A stretch of DNA of 43,002 nucleotides, taken from assembly GCA_031359995.1 (NCBI GenBank), contig JANMAT010000189.1, positions 1 through 43,002 of the forward strand, in the 5' to 3' direction. The notes beneath the pieces are model-generated. The model was not told the origin of the DNA, made no database searches, and worked only from the letters and a program-made list of their open reading frames with translations. Both the position numbers and the translations under genes were made by a program. This document shows positions 1 through 7,467 of the stretch, one piece after another. Within the stretch, counting starts at the first letter, position 1. The number at the start of each line of letters is the position of its first letter. The stretch comes from JANMAT01 sp031359995. GTDB taxonomy: Bacteria > Actinomycetota > Acidimicrobiia > Acidimicrobiales > Ilumatobacteraceae.

Positions 1-1
1 C

Positions 2-34
2 GAGGGCTTCCGCGACAACCTGCTCGAGTTCTGA
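2..34 (+). CDS. C-terminal end of a gene cut by the window edge
   Basis: The second reading frame from the edge runs as EGFRDNLLEF and ends at TGA (32-34). It is followed by a short convergent gap before the minus-strand lipoprotein gene that ends at 47. Ten residues do not identify a family. It is called only because the frame is open to the edge and the position suits the end of a plus-strand gene. Confidence 0.4.
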   Translation, partial: EGFRDNLLEF

Positions 35-46
35 GACCGCCGGCGA

Positions 47-589
47 TCAGCAGCCGGTGTCGCTGAACGCCTGGCCGATGGGGGCCTGCTTGGTCAGCGA
101 CTCCACCAGGTTGGTGCCGAGGTAGCTCTTCAATGACGCGATGGCGCTCTCGTCGCCGCCGAGACCCTTCTGCACGATGTCGTTGGCGCCGCGCATGTAG
201 GTGACCGAGTCGGCCGCGCCCGTACTGCCGCCGAACGCCGCCTGCAGCGCATCGAGGTTCTCGGCGAACTTGGGCAGCGAGCCGATCACCTTGGCCCGCT
301 CGTTCCACTCGCTGACCTTGGTGGCGTTCACGAGCTGCACCAGCACCTGCCAGTTGACCGACATCGTGGCGATGGTCTTCCGCAGGCCCTCGCACTCGCT
401 CTTGGCCACGGTGCCGGTGCTGCCGGCCGCGGTGCTCCCGCTGGTGCCCGAGGAGGTGGTGGCCGTCGTCGCGCCACCGGAGGCGACGCTGGTCGCCGAC
501 GAACCGGCCTTGGTCGCGCTGCTGGAGCAGCCGGCGGCCAGGGCGAGGGCGAGGGGGAGCAGGAGGGTGCGGGCGGTGCGACGGATCAT
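47..589 (-). CDS. Putative lipoprotein of unknown function
   Basis: A 180-residue protein, probably exported and lipid-anchored on the outer face of the cytoplasmic membrane. It begins MIRRTARTLLLPLALALAAGC, a positively charged start, a hydrophobic stretch and a lipobox (LAAGC) with the acylated Cys at about residue 21. A Ser/Thr/Gly/Ala-rich linker runs to about residue 60, then a mostly helical domain of about 115 residues with a Cys near its start (KSECEGL) and a Cys as the last residue, which could pair. An in-frame ATG 15 codons upstream (634) would put extra residues before the signal peptide, so I chose 589. It is divergent from the MerR gene. I do not recognise the C-terminal domain. 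Confidence 0.75.
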   Translation of the reverse strand: MIRRTARTLLLPLALALAAGCSSSATKAGSSATSVASGGATTATTSSGTSGSTAAGSTGTVAKSECEGLRKTIATMSVNWQVLVQLVNATKVSEWNERAKVIGSLPKFAENLDALQAAFGGSTGAADSVTYMRGANDIVQKGLGGDESAIASLKSYLGTNLVESLTKQAPIGQAFSDTGC

Positions 590-615
590 CGCCACACCGT
601 ATGGGACGCAGGGGG

Positions 616-645
616 TTGCCAACTGTGACACCATGACAGTAATGT
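616..645 (+). promoter_or_regulatory. Candidate promoter of the MerR gene
   Basis: TTGCCA (616-621) and TAATGT (640-645) are separated by 18 bases. The predicted transcript start falls within a base or two of the ATG at 653, so the message may be leaderless, which is common in actinobacteria. MerR-type promoters typically have stretched spacers of 18-20 bases. This is a motif judgement only. Confidence 0.3.
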
Positions 646-661
646 TGTCCCCATGGTGTCA
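626..661. promoter_or_regulatory. Perfect 10-bp inverted repeat spanning a divergent gene start
   Basis: TGACACCATG (626-635) and CATGGTGTCA (652-661) are exact reverse complements separated by 16 bases. The inner stretch also carries GACA and TGTC arms (635-638 and 646-649). The repeat covers the proposed -10 region and the MerR start codon at 653, in the gap between a lipoprotein gene and a MerR regulator. MerR proteins bind dyads between the -35 and -10 elements of their own or adjacent promoters, so an autoregulatory operator is a reasonable inference. Confidence 0.45.
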
Positions 662-1192
662 GCATCTCCGACCAGCGAACGCACGACCGGGCCGGCGGCG
701 GAGCGGCTGGCCCTGGCCGACGTCGCCGCGCTGGTCAACGCCCGCCTCGACGAGCTCGAGACGCGCCAGCCCACCCGCCGCGCCGTCGAGCGCGTCGACG
801 GGCGCACGGTGCGCTTCTACACCGCCAAGGGCATCGTCGAGCCACCCGAGCGCCACGGCCGCAACGCCTGGTACGCTCCGCGCCACGTGCTCGCCCTGCT
901 GGCGGTCAAGGCGTGCCAGGCTCGTGGCCTCTCGCTCACCCAGATCGGCACCCTCGTGCGCGACGCCTCCGACGACTCGCTGCGACGTCTGGTCGAAGCG
1001 GGCAACGCGCCGTCGCCGTCATCGCCCGCCCCCGAGGTCGTCGCCTCGTTCCGCATCCCCGTCACCGACGGCGTGGCCCTCGAGCTCGCCGTCCGCCCCC
1101 GCGCCGACCAGCTGGCCGAGCTCGCTCCCGTGCTCGCCCGGCTGGCTGCGGTGCTGTGCCCCCACCCCACCTCTCCGCAAAGGAAGCCATGA
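653..1192 (+). CDS. MerR-family transcriptional regulator
   Basis: A 179-residue DNA-binding protein. Residues about 20-95 hold a MerR winged helix with the signature TVRFYTAKGIVEPPER followed by a tyrosine-containing wing (AWYAPRHV) and the helix ending GLSLTQIGTL. An unusual insertion rich in charged residues (ARLDELETRQPTRRAVERVDG) lies between the first helix and the recognition segment. The C-terminal part is short and has no obvious Cys-rich metal site or drug-binding domain. It is first in a run of four genes joined by stop-start overlaps; its TGA shares bases with the ATG of the VIT/VWA gene (ATGA at 1189-1192). It probably controls this run and perhaps the divergent lipoprotein. The effector is unknown. 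Confidence 0.8.
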   Translation: MVSASPTSERTTGPAAERLALADVAALVNARLDELETRQPTRRAVERVDGRTVRFYTAKGIVEPPERHGRNAWYAPRHVLALLAVKACQARGLSLTQIGTLVRDASDDSLRRLVEAGNAPSPSSPAPEVVASFRIPVTDGVALELAVRPRADQLAELAPVLARLAAVLCPHPTSPQRKP

Positions 1193-3309
1193 CCACCGTC
1201 GCCCTCCTGCCGGCCGTCCTCCTCGATGGCGCACCCACCACTCCCCGCACGTGCGACGTCGTCGCCCGCGCCACCGGCCTCGACGTCGAGCTGCGCATCA
1301 GCCAGACCGTGGGCAACACCACTGCCCGCCCGGCCGAGCTCGTGGTGCACGTGCCCGTCACCGCCACCGGCGCGGTCCGCCACGTGGAGGCCACCATCGG
1401 CGGCACCACCATCGTGGCCACGCTGGAGGACAAGCACCAGGCCCGCGCCGCCTACCACATGGCCGTGGCCGCCAACCGCACCGCGGCGCTGGCCGAGGAC
1501 CTCGGTGGCGACGTCGTGGTGCTCTCGTTCGGCAACGTGCCGGCGGGTGACGTGGCGTCGTGCACCGTGGTGCTCGATGACGCGCTGGCCATCGAAGCCA
1601 TCGGCGCCCGCCTCGTGGCCCGGCTGATGCTGCCCACCTCCATCGGCGATCGCTACGGCGCGGTGAGCGGGCCGACCACTGCGCAGGTGGGCCTGCGCAC
1701 CTGGTTCAGCGGTCTACCGACGACGTCACGCAGTTCGCTGCAGCCCGGGCCCGTGGCCCTCGACATCGAGCGGTCGACCACCGTCGCCTCCGGCGCCGCG
1801 GTGACGTTCGAGTTCGACCTCGATGTCGACCACACGCTGCCGGCGGTGGCGCGGCTGACCCCCGACGCACCGCTCGGTCGCCCGCGGCTGCCCGGCGACG
1901 ACCGGTTCGCCCACGATGCCACCGTCGCCGTGCCGGTGGTGACCGGTCGTGAGGTCGTGGGTGGCCCGGTCGAGCTCGTGGTGGTGGTCGACCGCTCCGG
2001 CTCGATGGAGGGGTGGCAGCAGACGCTGGCCAACGACCTGGCCGCCCGCCTGGTGGAGCGGCTGGGCGACGCCGACCGTGTGGCCGCGTTCGTGTTCGAC
2101 GACCAGATCGATGAGCTCCGCGGGAGCGACGACGCACGAGCCGCGCTGGCATCGTTGCCGGCCGGCCACGGTCGCCGCCACGAGCTGGCCCGCCTCTTAC
2201 GGGCCACCACGGCCCGGGGCGGCACCGAGCTGGCTGCCGCCCTCACCCACGTGGTCAACGCCATCGGCCCGGCCGCGACGCGGCGCGTCACGGTGCTGCT
2301 CACCGACGGTCAGGTGGGCGACGACCGCGGCGTCATGGCCGCCGCCGCCCACCTCGGCGACCTGCACGTGGTGGCCATCGGCCAGGGCGCCCACGAGTCG
2401 CTGCTGGCCACGCTGGGCCATGCCATCCGCGTCGAGAGCCCGCAGCGCCTGGCCGACGTCGCCGAGCAGCTCGAGGCCGTGGTGCGCGCACCGGTCTTCA
2501 CCGATGTGCGCGTCACCGTGCCCGGCCGCGACGGGGTGCTGCCGGCGGCGGTGTCGAACCCGCTCGTGGCGGGCACGTGCGCCACCGTGTACGCCCGTGT
2601 GCCGGCCACCACCGACGCCGTGCAGGTCGAGCTGCACCGGGCCGATGGCACCATGGTGCGCCAGCTCCTGGCCGTGCAGCGCCAGGAGCCGGCGCTCACG
2701 CTGCGGGCCCGCTACGCCCGCCTGGCGATCCGCGGCGCCGAGCGGCGGGTGGCCCTCGGGCTCATCGGCCGCGAAGAGCTGGTGCAGCTGTCGCTGGCCG
2801 CGTCGGTGCTGTGCTCGGAGACGGCGTTCGTGGCCATCGGCCGCGAGCTCACGCGCGCGGAGCGCGAACCAGGCCGAGTCTTTGCGCCCGCCGGCGCCCG
2901 CCTCGCCGCGATGCCGAGCATGGTGTCAGCTGCCGCACGGCCGTTGTCCGCCCGCCGGCGGACGGCGATGGTGCTCCAGAACGAGGATGCGGCCGCGTAC
3001 GGCGGCGCCGCGCCGGCGCCACTCGCCGCGCCGTCGCCACTCGCCGAGTCGGCGGCTCTGCTCCCGGTGTGGCGTGACCGCCTGACCAAGATCGTCGATC
3101 GGGTGGCCGCCGAGTTGGCGGCCGGCCGTGGTGGTCTCGACCCCGCGCTGGTCGACGAGCTCGACCGGCTCGTCACCGCGCTCGACCCCGCGTCGGCGCT
3201 GCACGTCGCAGTCGTGGCCCTGGTGCGGGCGCTGCGCCAGGGGGCTGCCGCGGCCACGGCGCTCGGCCTGGTGGCCGCGGTGCGGCGGGAGTTCGCCTCA
3301 CTCGTGTGA
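1189..3309 (+). CDS. VIT domain and von Willebrand factor A domain protein
   Basis: A 706-residue protein. The first ~140 residues form a VIT domain (vault/inter-alpha-trypsin inhibitor type), recognisable by VELRISQTVGNTT and the segment EDKHQARAAYHMAV. A VWA domain covers about residues 258-430 with an intact metal-dependent adhesion site: D268-R-S270-G-S272, T346 in GGTEL and D373 in LLTDGQ. A beta-rich segment, a low-complexity Ala/Pro stretch near 610-640 and a helical tail follow. No signal peptide or membrane segment is visible, so it is probably cytoplasmic. The start is the ATG overlapping the MerR stop; the frame stays open further upstream but lies inside the MerR gene. Bacterial VIT/VWA proteins are poorly understood; metal-dependent protein binding is inferred. 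Confidence 0.85.
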   Translation: MTTVALLPAVLLDGAPTTPRTCDVVARATGLDVELRISQTVGNTTARPAELVVHVPVTATGAVRHVEATIGGTTIVATLEDKHQARAAYHMAVAANRTAALAEDLGGDVVVLSFGNVPAGDVASCTVVLDDALAIEAIGARLVARLMLPTSIGDRYGAVSGPTTAQVGLRTWFSGLPTTSRSSLQPGPVALDIERSTTVASGAAVTFEFDLDVDHTLPAVARLTPDAPLGRPRLPGDDRFAHDATVAVPVVTGREVVGGPVELVVVVDRSGSMEGWQQTLANDLAARLVERLGDADRVAAFVFDDQIDELRGSDDARAALASLPAGHGRRHELARLLRATTARGGTELAAALTHVVNAIGPAATRRVTVLLTDGQVGDDRGVMAAAAHLGDLHVVAIGQGAHESLLATLGHAIRVESPQRLADVAEQLEAVVRAPVFTDVRVTVPGRDGVLPAAVSNPLVAGTCATVYARVPATTDAVQVELHRADGTMVRQLLAVQRQEPALTLRARYARLAIRGAERRVALGLIGREELVQLSLAASVLCSETAFVAIGRELTRAEREPGRVFAPAGARLAAMPSMVSAAARPLSARRRTAMVLQNEDAAAYGGAAPAPLAAPSPLAESAALLPVWRDRLTKIVDRVAAELAAGRGGLDPALVDELDRLVTALDPASALHVAVVALVRALRQGAAAATALGLVAAVRREFASLV

Positions 3310-4616
3310 ACATGGGGTCGATGAGCATCGACCTGACGTCGCTGCGCGCCGAGGCCGCCGAGCTCGACCGGACCGATCCCGCCCCCATGCGAGATCGGTT
3401 CGAGCTCCTCCCGGCGCAGGCCGCCACGGGCTTCCCGACCCGCGCCTACTTCGCCGGGAACTCGCTGGGCCTGTTGCCCTCGGCCACCCGCGACGCGCTC
3501 GACGAGGTGCTGGGCAGCTGGAGCACGCGCGCCGTGGAGGGCCACTTCCGGGGCGACCACCCGTGGACGACGCTGGTCGAGCGCATGGCCGTGCCCATGG
3601 CCCGCATCGTCGGCGCGCAGCCCCACGAGACGATCGTCAGCAACACCCTCACGGTGAACGTGCACCTGCTGCTGCTCGCCTTCTACCGCCCGGCGGGCCG
3701 GCGCACGGTGCTGCTCACCGAGCAGGGTGCGTTCCCGTCCGACGGGTACGCCGCCGCCAGCCAGGCCCGCCTGCATGGGCTCGACCCGGCCGACGCCGTC
3801 GTGAAGCTGGCCCCGCGCGACGGCGAGCACCTGCTGCGCACCGACGATGTGCTCGCGACCATCGAACGGCAGGGCGACACGCTCGCCTGCGTGCTGCTGC
3901 CCGGCGTCGCCTTTCGCACCGGTCAGCTGCTCGACATGCCCGCCATCACCGCTGCGGCGCACGCGATGGGAGCCAACGTGGTGTGGGATCTGGCCCATGC
4001 CGCCGGCAACGTGCCCCTGGCCCTGCACGACTGGGACGCCGACGGCGCCGCCTGGTGCACGTACAAGTACCTGAACTCGGGTCCTGGGGCTGCCGCCGGG
4101 CTGTTCGTGCACGAGCGCCACGTGCACCGCACCGACCTGGTGCGCCTGGACGGGTGGTGGGGCAACGCGCCCGACACGCGCTTCGAGATGCGCGACGAGA
4201 TCGACCGTGGGGCGGGCGCGCTCGGTTGGCAGATCTCGTGCCCGCCGGTGCTGGCCATGGCCCCCGTGGCCGCCTCGCTGGCCGTGTTCGACGAGGCCGG
4301 CGGCATGGCCGTGCTGCGGGCGCGGTCGGTGCGGCTCACCGCCTACCTGGAGCGGGTGCTCGACGCGGTGGCGCTCGAGCGGGCCATGGGTGTCGCCACC
4401 TCGCGCGACCCCGCCGAGCGTGGCGCCCAACTGTCGGTCGTCGTCGATGACGCCAAGGGCGTGGCCGACGCGCTCATCGAGCGGCACGACGTGGTGCCCG
4501 ACGAACGCCCACCCAACATCGTGCGCTTCGCCCCGACGCCCCTGTACTCGACCTACGAGGAGTGCTGGCGGGCCGGCGCCGCCCTGGCCGCCGTGCTCCC
4601 ACCGGTCACCCCTTGA
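3306..4616 (+). CDS. kynU: Kynureninase
   Basis: Pyridoxal-phosphate enzyme that hydrolyses L-kynurenine to anthranilate and L-alanine (or 3-hydroxykynurenine to 3-hydroxyanthranilate) in tryptophan breakdown; cytoplasmic. It has 436 residues, the usual family length. Family signatures are FAGNSLGLLP near residue 50, WDLAHAAGN with the PLP-contacting Asp228, and CTYKYLNSGPG with the Schiff-base Lys254. The GTG at 3306 overlaps the preceding TGA (GTGA); in-frame ATGs at 3312 and 3321 are alternatives. No tryptophan dioxygenase or kynurenine formamidase lies in the window, so the rest of the pathway must be elsewhere. Its linkage to a VIT/VWA protein and a kinase-fold protein is unusual. Confidence 0.92.
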   Translation: MNMGSMSIDLTSLRAEAAELDRTDPAPMRDRFELLPAQAATGFPTRAYFAGNSLGLLPSATRDALDEVLGSWSTRAVEGHFRGDHPWTTLVERMAVPMARIVGAQPHETIVSNTLTVNVHLLLLAFYRPAGRRTVLLTEQGAFPSDGYAAASQARLHGLDPADAVVKLAPRDGEHLLRTDDVLATIERQGDTLACVLLPGVAFRTGQLLDMPAITAAAHAMGANVVWDLAHAAGNVPLALHDWDADGAAWCTYKYLNSGPGAAAGLFVHERHVHRTDLVRLDGWWGNAPDTRFEMRDEIDRGAGALGWQISCPPVLAMAPVAASLAVFDEAGGMAVLRARSVRLTAYLERVLDAVALERAMGVATSRDPAERGAQLSVVVDDAKGVADALIERHDVVPDERPPNIVRFAPTPLYSTYEECWRAGAALAAVLPPVTP

Positions 4617-5680
4617 TCGAAGCCCGACTCGACCGTCACCGTCGTATCGCGGCAACCCTCGCGGCCGCGACACCTGACGAGCTCGGTGCCCGGGTGATGG
4701 AGGCGCCCGTCGCCGGCGTCGGCATCGGCGGGACCCGCTCGGTGGTCGAGGTCGCCGGACACCCGGTGTTCGTGAAGCGGGTGCCGCTCACCGACCTCGA
4801 ACGGCAGCCCGAGCACTGGCGATCGACGGCGAACGTGTTCCGGATGCCGTCGGGATGCCAGTACGGGGTGGGCTCGCCGTCGTTCGGGGTCTGGCGCGAG
4901 CTGGCCGCCAACGAGCGGGCCACGGCATGGGTCGAGGCCGGGCGTACCGCCGCCTTCGCCCTGCTGCACCACTGGTTCGTGCTCCACGCACCCGCGTTCC
5001 CCGGACCCCTGACCGACGAGCTGGGCGCCATCGACGCGGCCGTCGACCACTGGCACGGCGATGCCGGCGTGCGCCGCCGGCTCGAGGCCATCGGCGCGTC
5101 GACGGCGTCGGTGGTGCTGTTCCTGGAACATCTGCCCGGACCCTTCGGGCCGTGGCTCACCGACCGGTTACGTGGGCCCGACGCCGATCGTGACGCGGCG
5201 ATCGCCATGGCCGAGCACGACCTGCGCGTCGAGGTGGCAGCCATGAACGGGCGGGGGTTGTTCCACTTCGACGCCCACCTCGACAACGTGCTCACCGACG
5301 GCGACCAGCTCCAGCTGGTCGACTTCGGCCTGGCCACGTCGCCCGGTTTCGACCTGACCGAGAGCGAGCGCGCCTTCCTGCACGCCAACCGCAGTCACGA
5401 CGTCACCCACACGCTCACGCGCCTCGTGGACCACGTGGTCAGCCGTCTCACCGACACGGCCGACTGGCGGGAGCGCGACGCGCTGGTGGCGGCGTGGGCC
5501 GCGGGGGAGCGGCCGGCGACGCTGCCGCCCGCGGTCGACGCGCTGGTGACCCGCTACGCACCCATGGCCGCGCTGGTCAACCGGTTCTACGCCCGGCTGC
5601 ACCTGGAGGACCGGCGCACGCCGTACCCGGCCGCGGCGATCGAGGCGGCCGCCGCCGCCGCCGGCCTCGGCCCGTGGTGA
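4613..5680 (+). CDS. Protein-kinase-fold phosphotransferase of unknown substrate
   Basis: A 355-residue protein with an eukaryotic-like kinase/aminoglycoside phosphotransferase fold. The catalytic loop is FHFDAHLDN (Asp220, Asn225) and the metal-binding DFG is at 237-239. The N-terminal lobe has a glycine-rich stretch (AGVGIGGTRSVVEV, about residues 31-44) followed by the likely ATP-anchoring Lys in VFVKRVP. The start chosen is TTG at 4613, which overlaps the kynureninase stop as TTGA and fits the coupling of the whole run; the frame stays open upstream but inside kynU, and a later GTG at 4697 is possible. No membrane segment. The substrate could be a protein or small molecule; the sequence does not decide. 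Confidence 0.75.
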   Translation: MIEARLDRHRRIAATLAAATPDELGARVMEAPVAGVGIGGTRSVVEVAGHPVFVKRVPLTDLERQPEHWRSTANVFRMPSGCQYGVGSPSFGVWRELAANERATAWVEAGRTAAFALLHHWFVLHAPAFPGPLTDELGAIDAAVDHWHGDAGVRRRLEAIGASTASVVLFLEHLPGPFGPWLTDRLRGPDADRDAAIAMAEHDLRVEVAAMNGRGLFHFDAHLDNVLTDGDQLQLVDFGLATSPGFDLTESERAFLHANRSHDVTHTLTRLVDHVVSRLTDTADWRERDALVAAWAAGERPATLPPAVDALVTRYAPMAALVNRFYARLHLEDRRTPYPAAAIEAAAAAAGLGPW

Positions 5681-5691
5681 AGACATCACCC

Positions 5692-5709
5692 GCGCCGGTC
5701 GGTCGGCGC
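5692..5709. terminator. Short hairpin between convergent genes
   Basis: GCGCCG (5692-5697) and CGGCGC (5704-5709) form a 6-bp all-GC stem with a 6-base loop in the 52-base gap between the kinase-fold gene and the convergent desaturase gene. There is no T tract. A shared weak terminator is possible. Confidence 0.3.
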
Positions 5710-5732
5710 ACGGTGTGGAGCCCGTCCCGACC

Positions 5733-6431
5733 TCAGCCGCGCGTCGTGTCGGGCGCCGGTGACCGACGCCGCGCACCCACCAGGTCGACCACCGCGTCCA
5801 TGCGACCCCACGTGATGCAGTAGTGCGTGCCGTGGGGCGGCCGGTGGTGCACGTCGTGGTGCCCGGGCGACAGGATGACGCCGAGACGTTGGGCCCGCGC
5901 CACGAAGGCCGGCACGGTGGGCGTGTGGCACCACTTGTGGATCTGGTTGGTGGCCACGATGCCGGCGAGCAGCGCGAGCACGAAGGCGCCCACGATCGGG
6001 TGGTCGCGCTCGTCGAGCAGCCACGCGGTGGGGGCGAGCAGGAGCAGCGACGCGAACACGTTGTCGGCGTTCACCGCGATCGGATCACCGTGGGTCATGG
6101 CCAGCGGATCGTCGTGGTGGTCGCGGAACGGTTTCACGAACTTCTGACCGATGATCGGTGTGTCGGGCGAACCCAGGGTGTCGAAGGCGCGGTGCACGAG
6201 CCCCGACAGCACGTCCGACAGCGCATAGGCGGCGACCACCGCGGCGAGCAGCGGTGCGAGCGACCACCATCGCCACTCGTCGGCCACGCCCGCGCCGACG
6301 CGCCAGGTGAAGCGCCAGCCGACCGTGGCGAACATGCCCACCACGAGCAGTTCGAACACGCGGTGGTGCATGGGGTAGTGGTAGTGGCCGAGCAGCCACC
6401 GTTGCCGGGCGGGAGTGAGGACCGCGTTCAT
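5733..6431 (-). CDS. CarF/PEDS1-type plasmanylethanolamine desaturase-like membrane protein
   Basis: A 232-residue membrane protein of the lipid desaturase family (TMEM189/CarF), which introduces the vinyl-ether bond of plasmalogens. The family's histidine clusters are in order: LSGLVHRAFDTLG (His80), FRDHHDDPLAMTHGD (His105, 106, 114), TNQIHKWCHT (His165, 169) and SPGHHDVHHRPPHGTHYCITWG (His191-203, read as two adjoining pieces). Hydrophobic segments lie near residues 27-43, 58-75, 125-139 and 146-162. These histidines bind the di-iron centre in the characterised family. It is transcribed away from the kinase-fold gene and lies 147 bases downstream of the sulfurtransferase gene. No ether-lipid synthesis gene is nearby. 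Another lipid substrate is possible. Confidence 0.85.
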   Translation of the reverse strand: MNAVLTPARQRWLLGHYHYPMHHRVFELLVVGMFATVGWRFTWRVGAGVADEWRWWSLAPLLAAVVAAYALSDVLSGLVHRAFDTLGSPDTPIIGQKFVKPFRDHHDDPLAMTHGDPIAVNADNVFASLLLLAPTAWLLDERDHPIVGAFVLALLAGIVATNQIHKWCHTPTVPAFVARAQRLGVILSPGHHDVHHRPPHGTHYCITWGRMDAVVDLVGARRRSPAPDTTRG

Positions 6432-6578
6432 GACCTTCCATCCGATGGTAGTGAACGTTTGGATGAGCCTCGCGCCGCGTCGTGACCCCGGCGGAAAGGG
6501 CGTCGCGGCGTAGTGGTGAACTCGCTCAGAGCGTCGGCCGATCGGGAATGGAGCCCGGTCGGGTGGGCGACGGGGCCG

Positions 6579-7436
6579 TCAGTCGCCGGTGGCCATCGGT
6601 GCCGCGGGATCGGCGGTCCACGCCGACAGCGAGCCGTCGTACACGGCGACGTCGTCACGGCCCAGCATCGTCAGCACGAACGCGTCGGCGGTGGCGGCGA
6701 TGCCACCACCGCAATAGGTGACGATCGGTGTGTCCGAGGCGAGCGGCGCGGCGAAGTGGGCGCGCAGCTCGCCCTCGCTCAGGAAGCGGCCGGTGTCGGG
6801 GTCGACCAGGTGCCGGGCGGGCACGTTGATGGCGCCGGGGATGTGGCCGGCACGGGCGTAGCCCTGCACGTCGCCCCGGTACTGCTCGGGCGTCAGCGAG
6901 TCGATGAGGCAGGCGTGACCGTCGGCCACGATGGCGGCCACCGCGGCGGTGTCGACGAACACGTCGTCGCGCGGTGACGCGGTGAAGCGGCCACCGGTGG
7001 GTCGCGGCGTCACCTCGGCCGTGGTGGGTGCACCGGCCGCGGCCCACGCCTTCCATCCGCCGTCGACCACGAACGCCCGTTCGAAGCCGAACGAGTGCAG
7101 CAGCCACCACACGCGCGTCGCCCACATGGCGTCGCGCGAGTCGTACAGCACGACCGTGCTGTCGTCGCCGACGCCCAGGGCCTCCATGGCGCTGGCGAAC
7201 CGGGCCGCGCTCGGGCGCATGAACGACAGCGCGCTGTCGGGGTCGGACAGGTCGTGGATGAGGTCGGCGAACATCGAGCCCGGCACGTGGGCCTTCTCCC
7301 AATCGGTGCGGCCCGAGCGCCGCTCGTAGCCGGTGCCGTCGTCGGAGCGCACCAGGTGCACCGTGCAGTCGAGGACCCGCAGCTGGGGATCGCCCAGGTG
7401 ATCACGGAGCCAGTCGACCGACATGAGTGCGCGCAT
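6579..7436 (-). CDS. Two-domain sulfurtransferase (thiosulfate/3-mercaptopyruvate type)
   Basis: A 285-residue tandem-rhodanese protein that moves sulfane sulfur through a persulfide on an active-site Cys. The N-terminal inactive domain has the family segment LYDSRDAMWATRVWWLL (about 98-113) and DGGWKAW. The catalytic domain carries the loop YCGGGIAAT with Cys242. This loop is neither the canonical thiosulfate form (CRKG-type) nor the mercaptopyruvate form (CGSG-type), so donor preference is uncertain. The start is ATG at 7436; a second in-frame ATG is at 7424. It lies 31 bases downstream of the molybdopterin oxidoreductase on the same strand, which suggests co-transcription and possibly sulfur supply to the molybdenum cofactor. 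Confidence 0.85.
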   Translation of the reverse strand: MRALMSVDWLRDHLGDPQLRVLDCTVHLVRSDDGTGYERRSGRTDWEKAHVPGSMFADLIHDLSDPDSALSFMRPSAARFASAMEALGVGDDSTVVLYDSRDAMWATRVWWLLHSFGFERAFVVDGGWKAWAAAGAPTTAEVTPRPTGGRFTASPRDDVFVDTAAVAAIVADGHACLIDSLTPEQYRGDVQGYARAGHIPGAINVPARHLVDPDTGRFLSEGELRAHFAAPLASDTPIVTYCGGGIAATADAFVLTMLGRDDVAVYDGSLSAWTADPAAPMATGD

Positions 7437-7467
7437 GGGAGCAGGCTAGGCGAGCGCAGCGCGCTTC

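Noticed and set aside
2712..4673. A 653-codon minus-strand open frame opposite the VIT/VWA and kynureninase genes
   Set aside because: Composition is low-complexity (His, Arg, Gly, Val) and there is no family motif. It overlaps two confidently identified genes.
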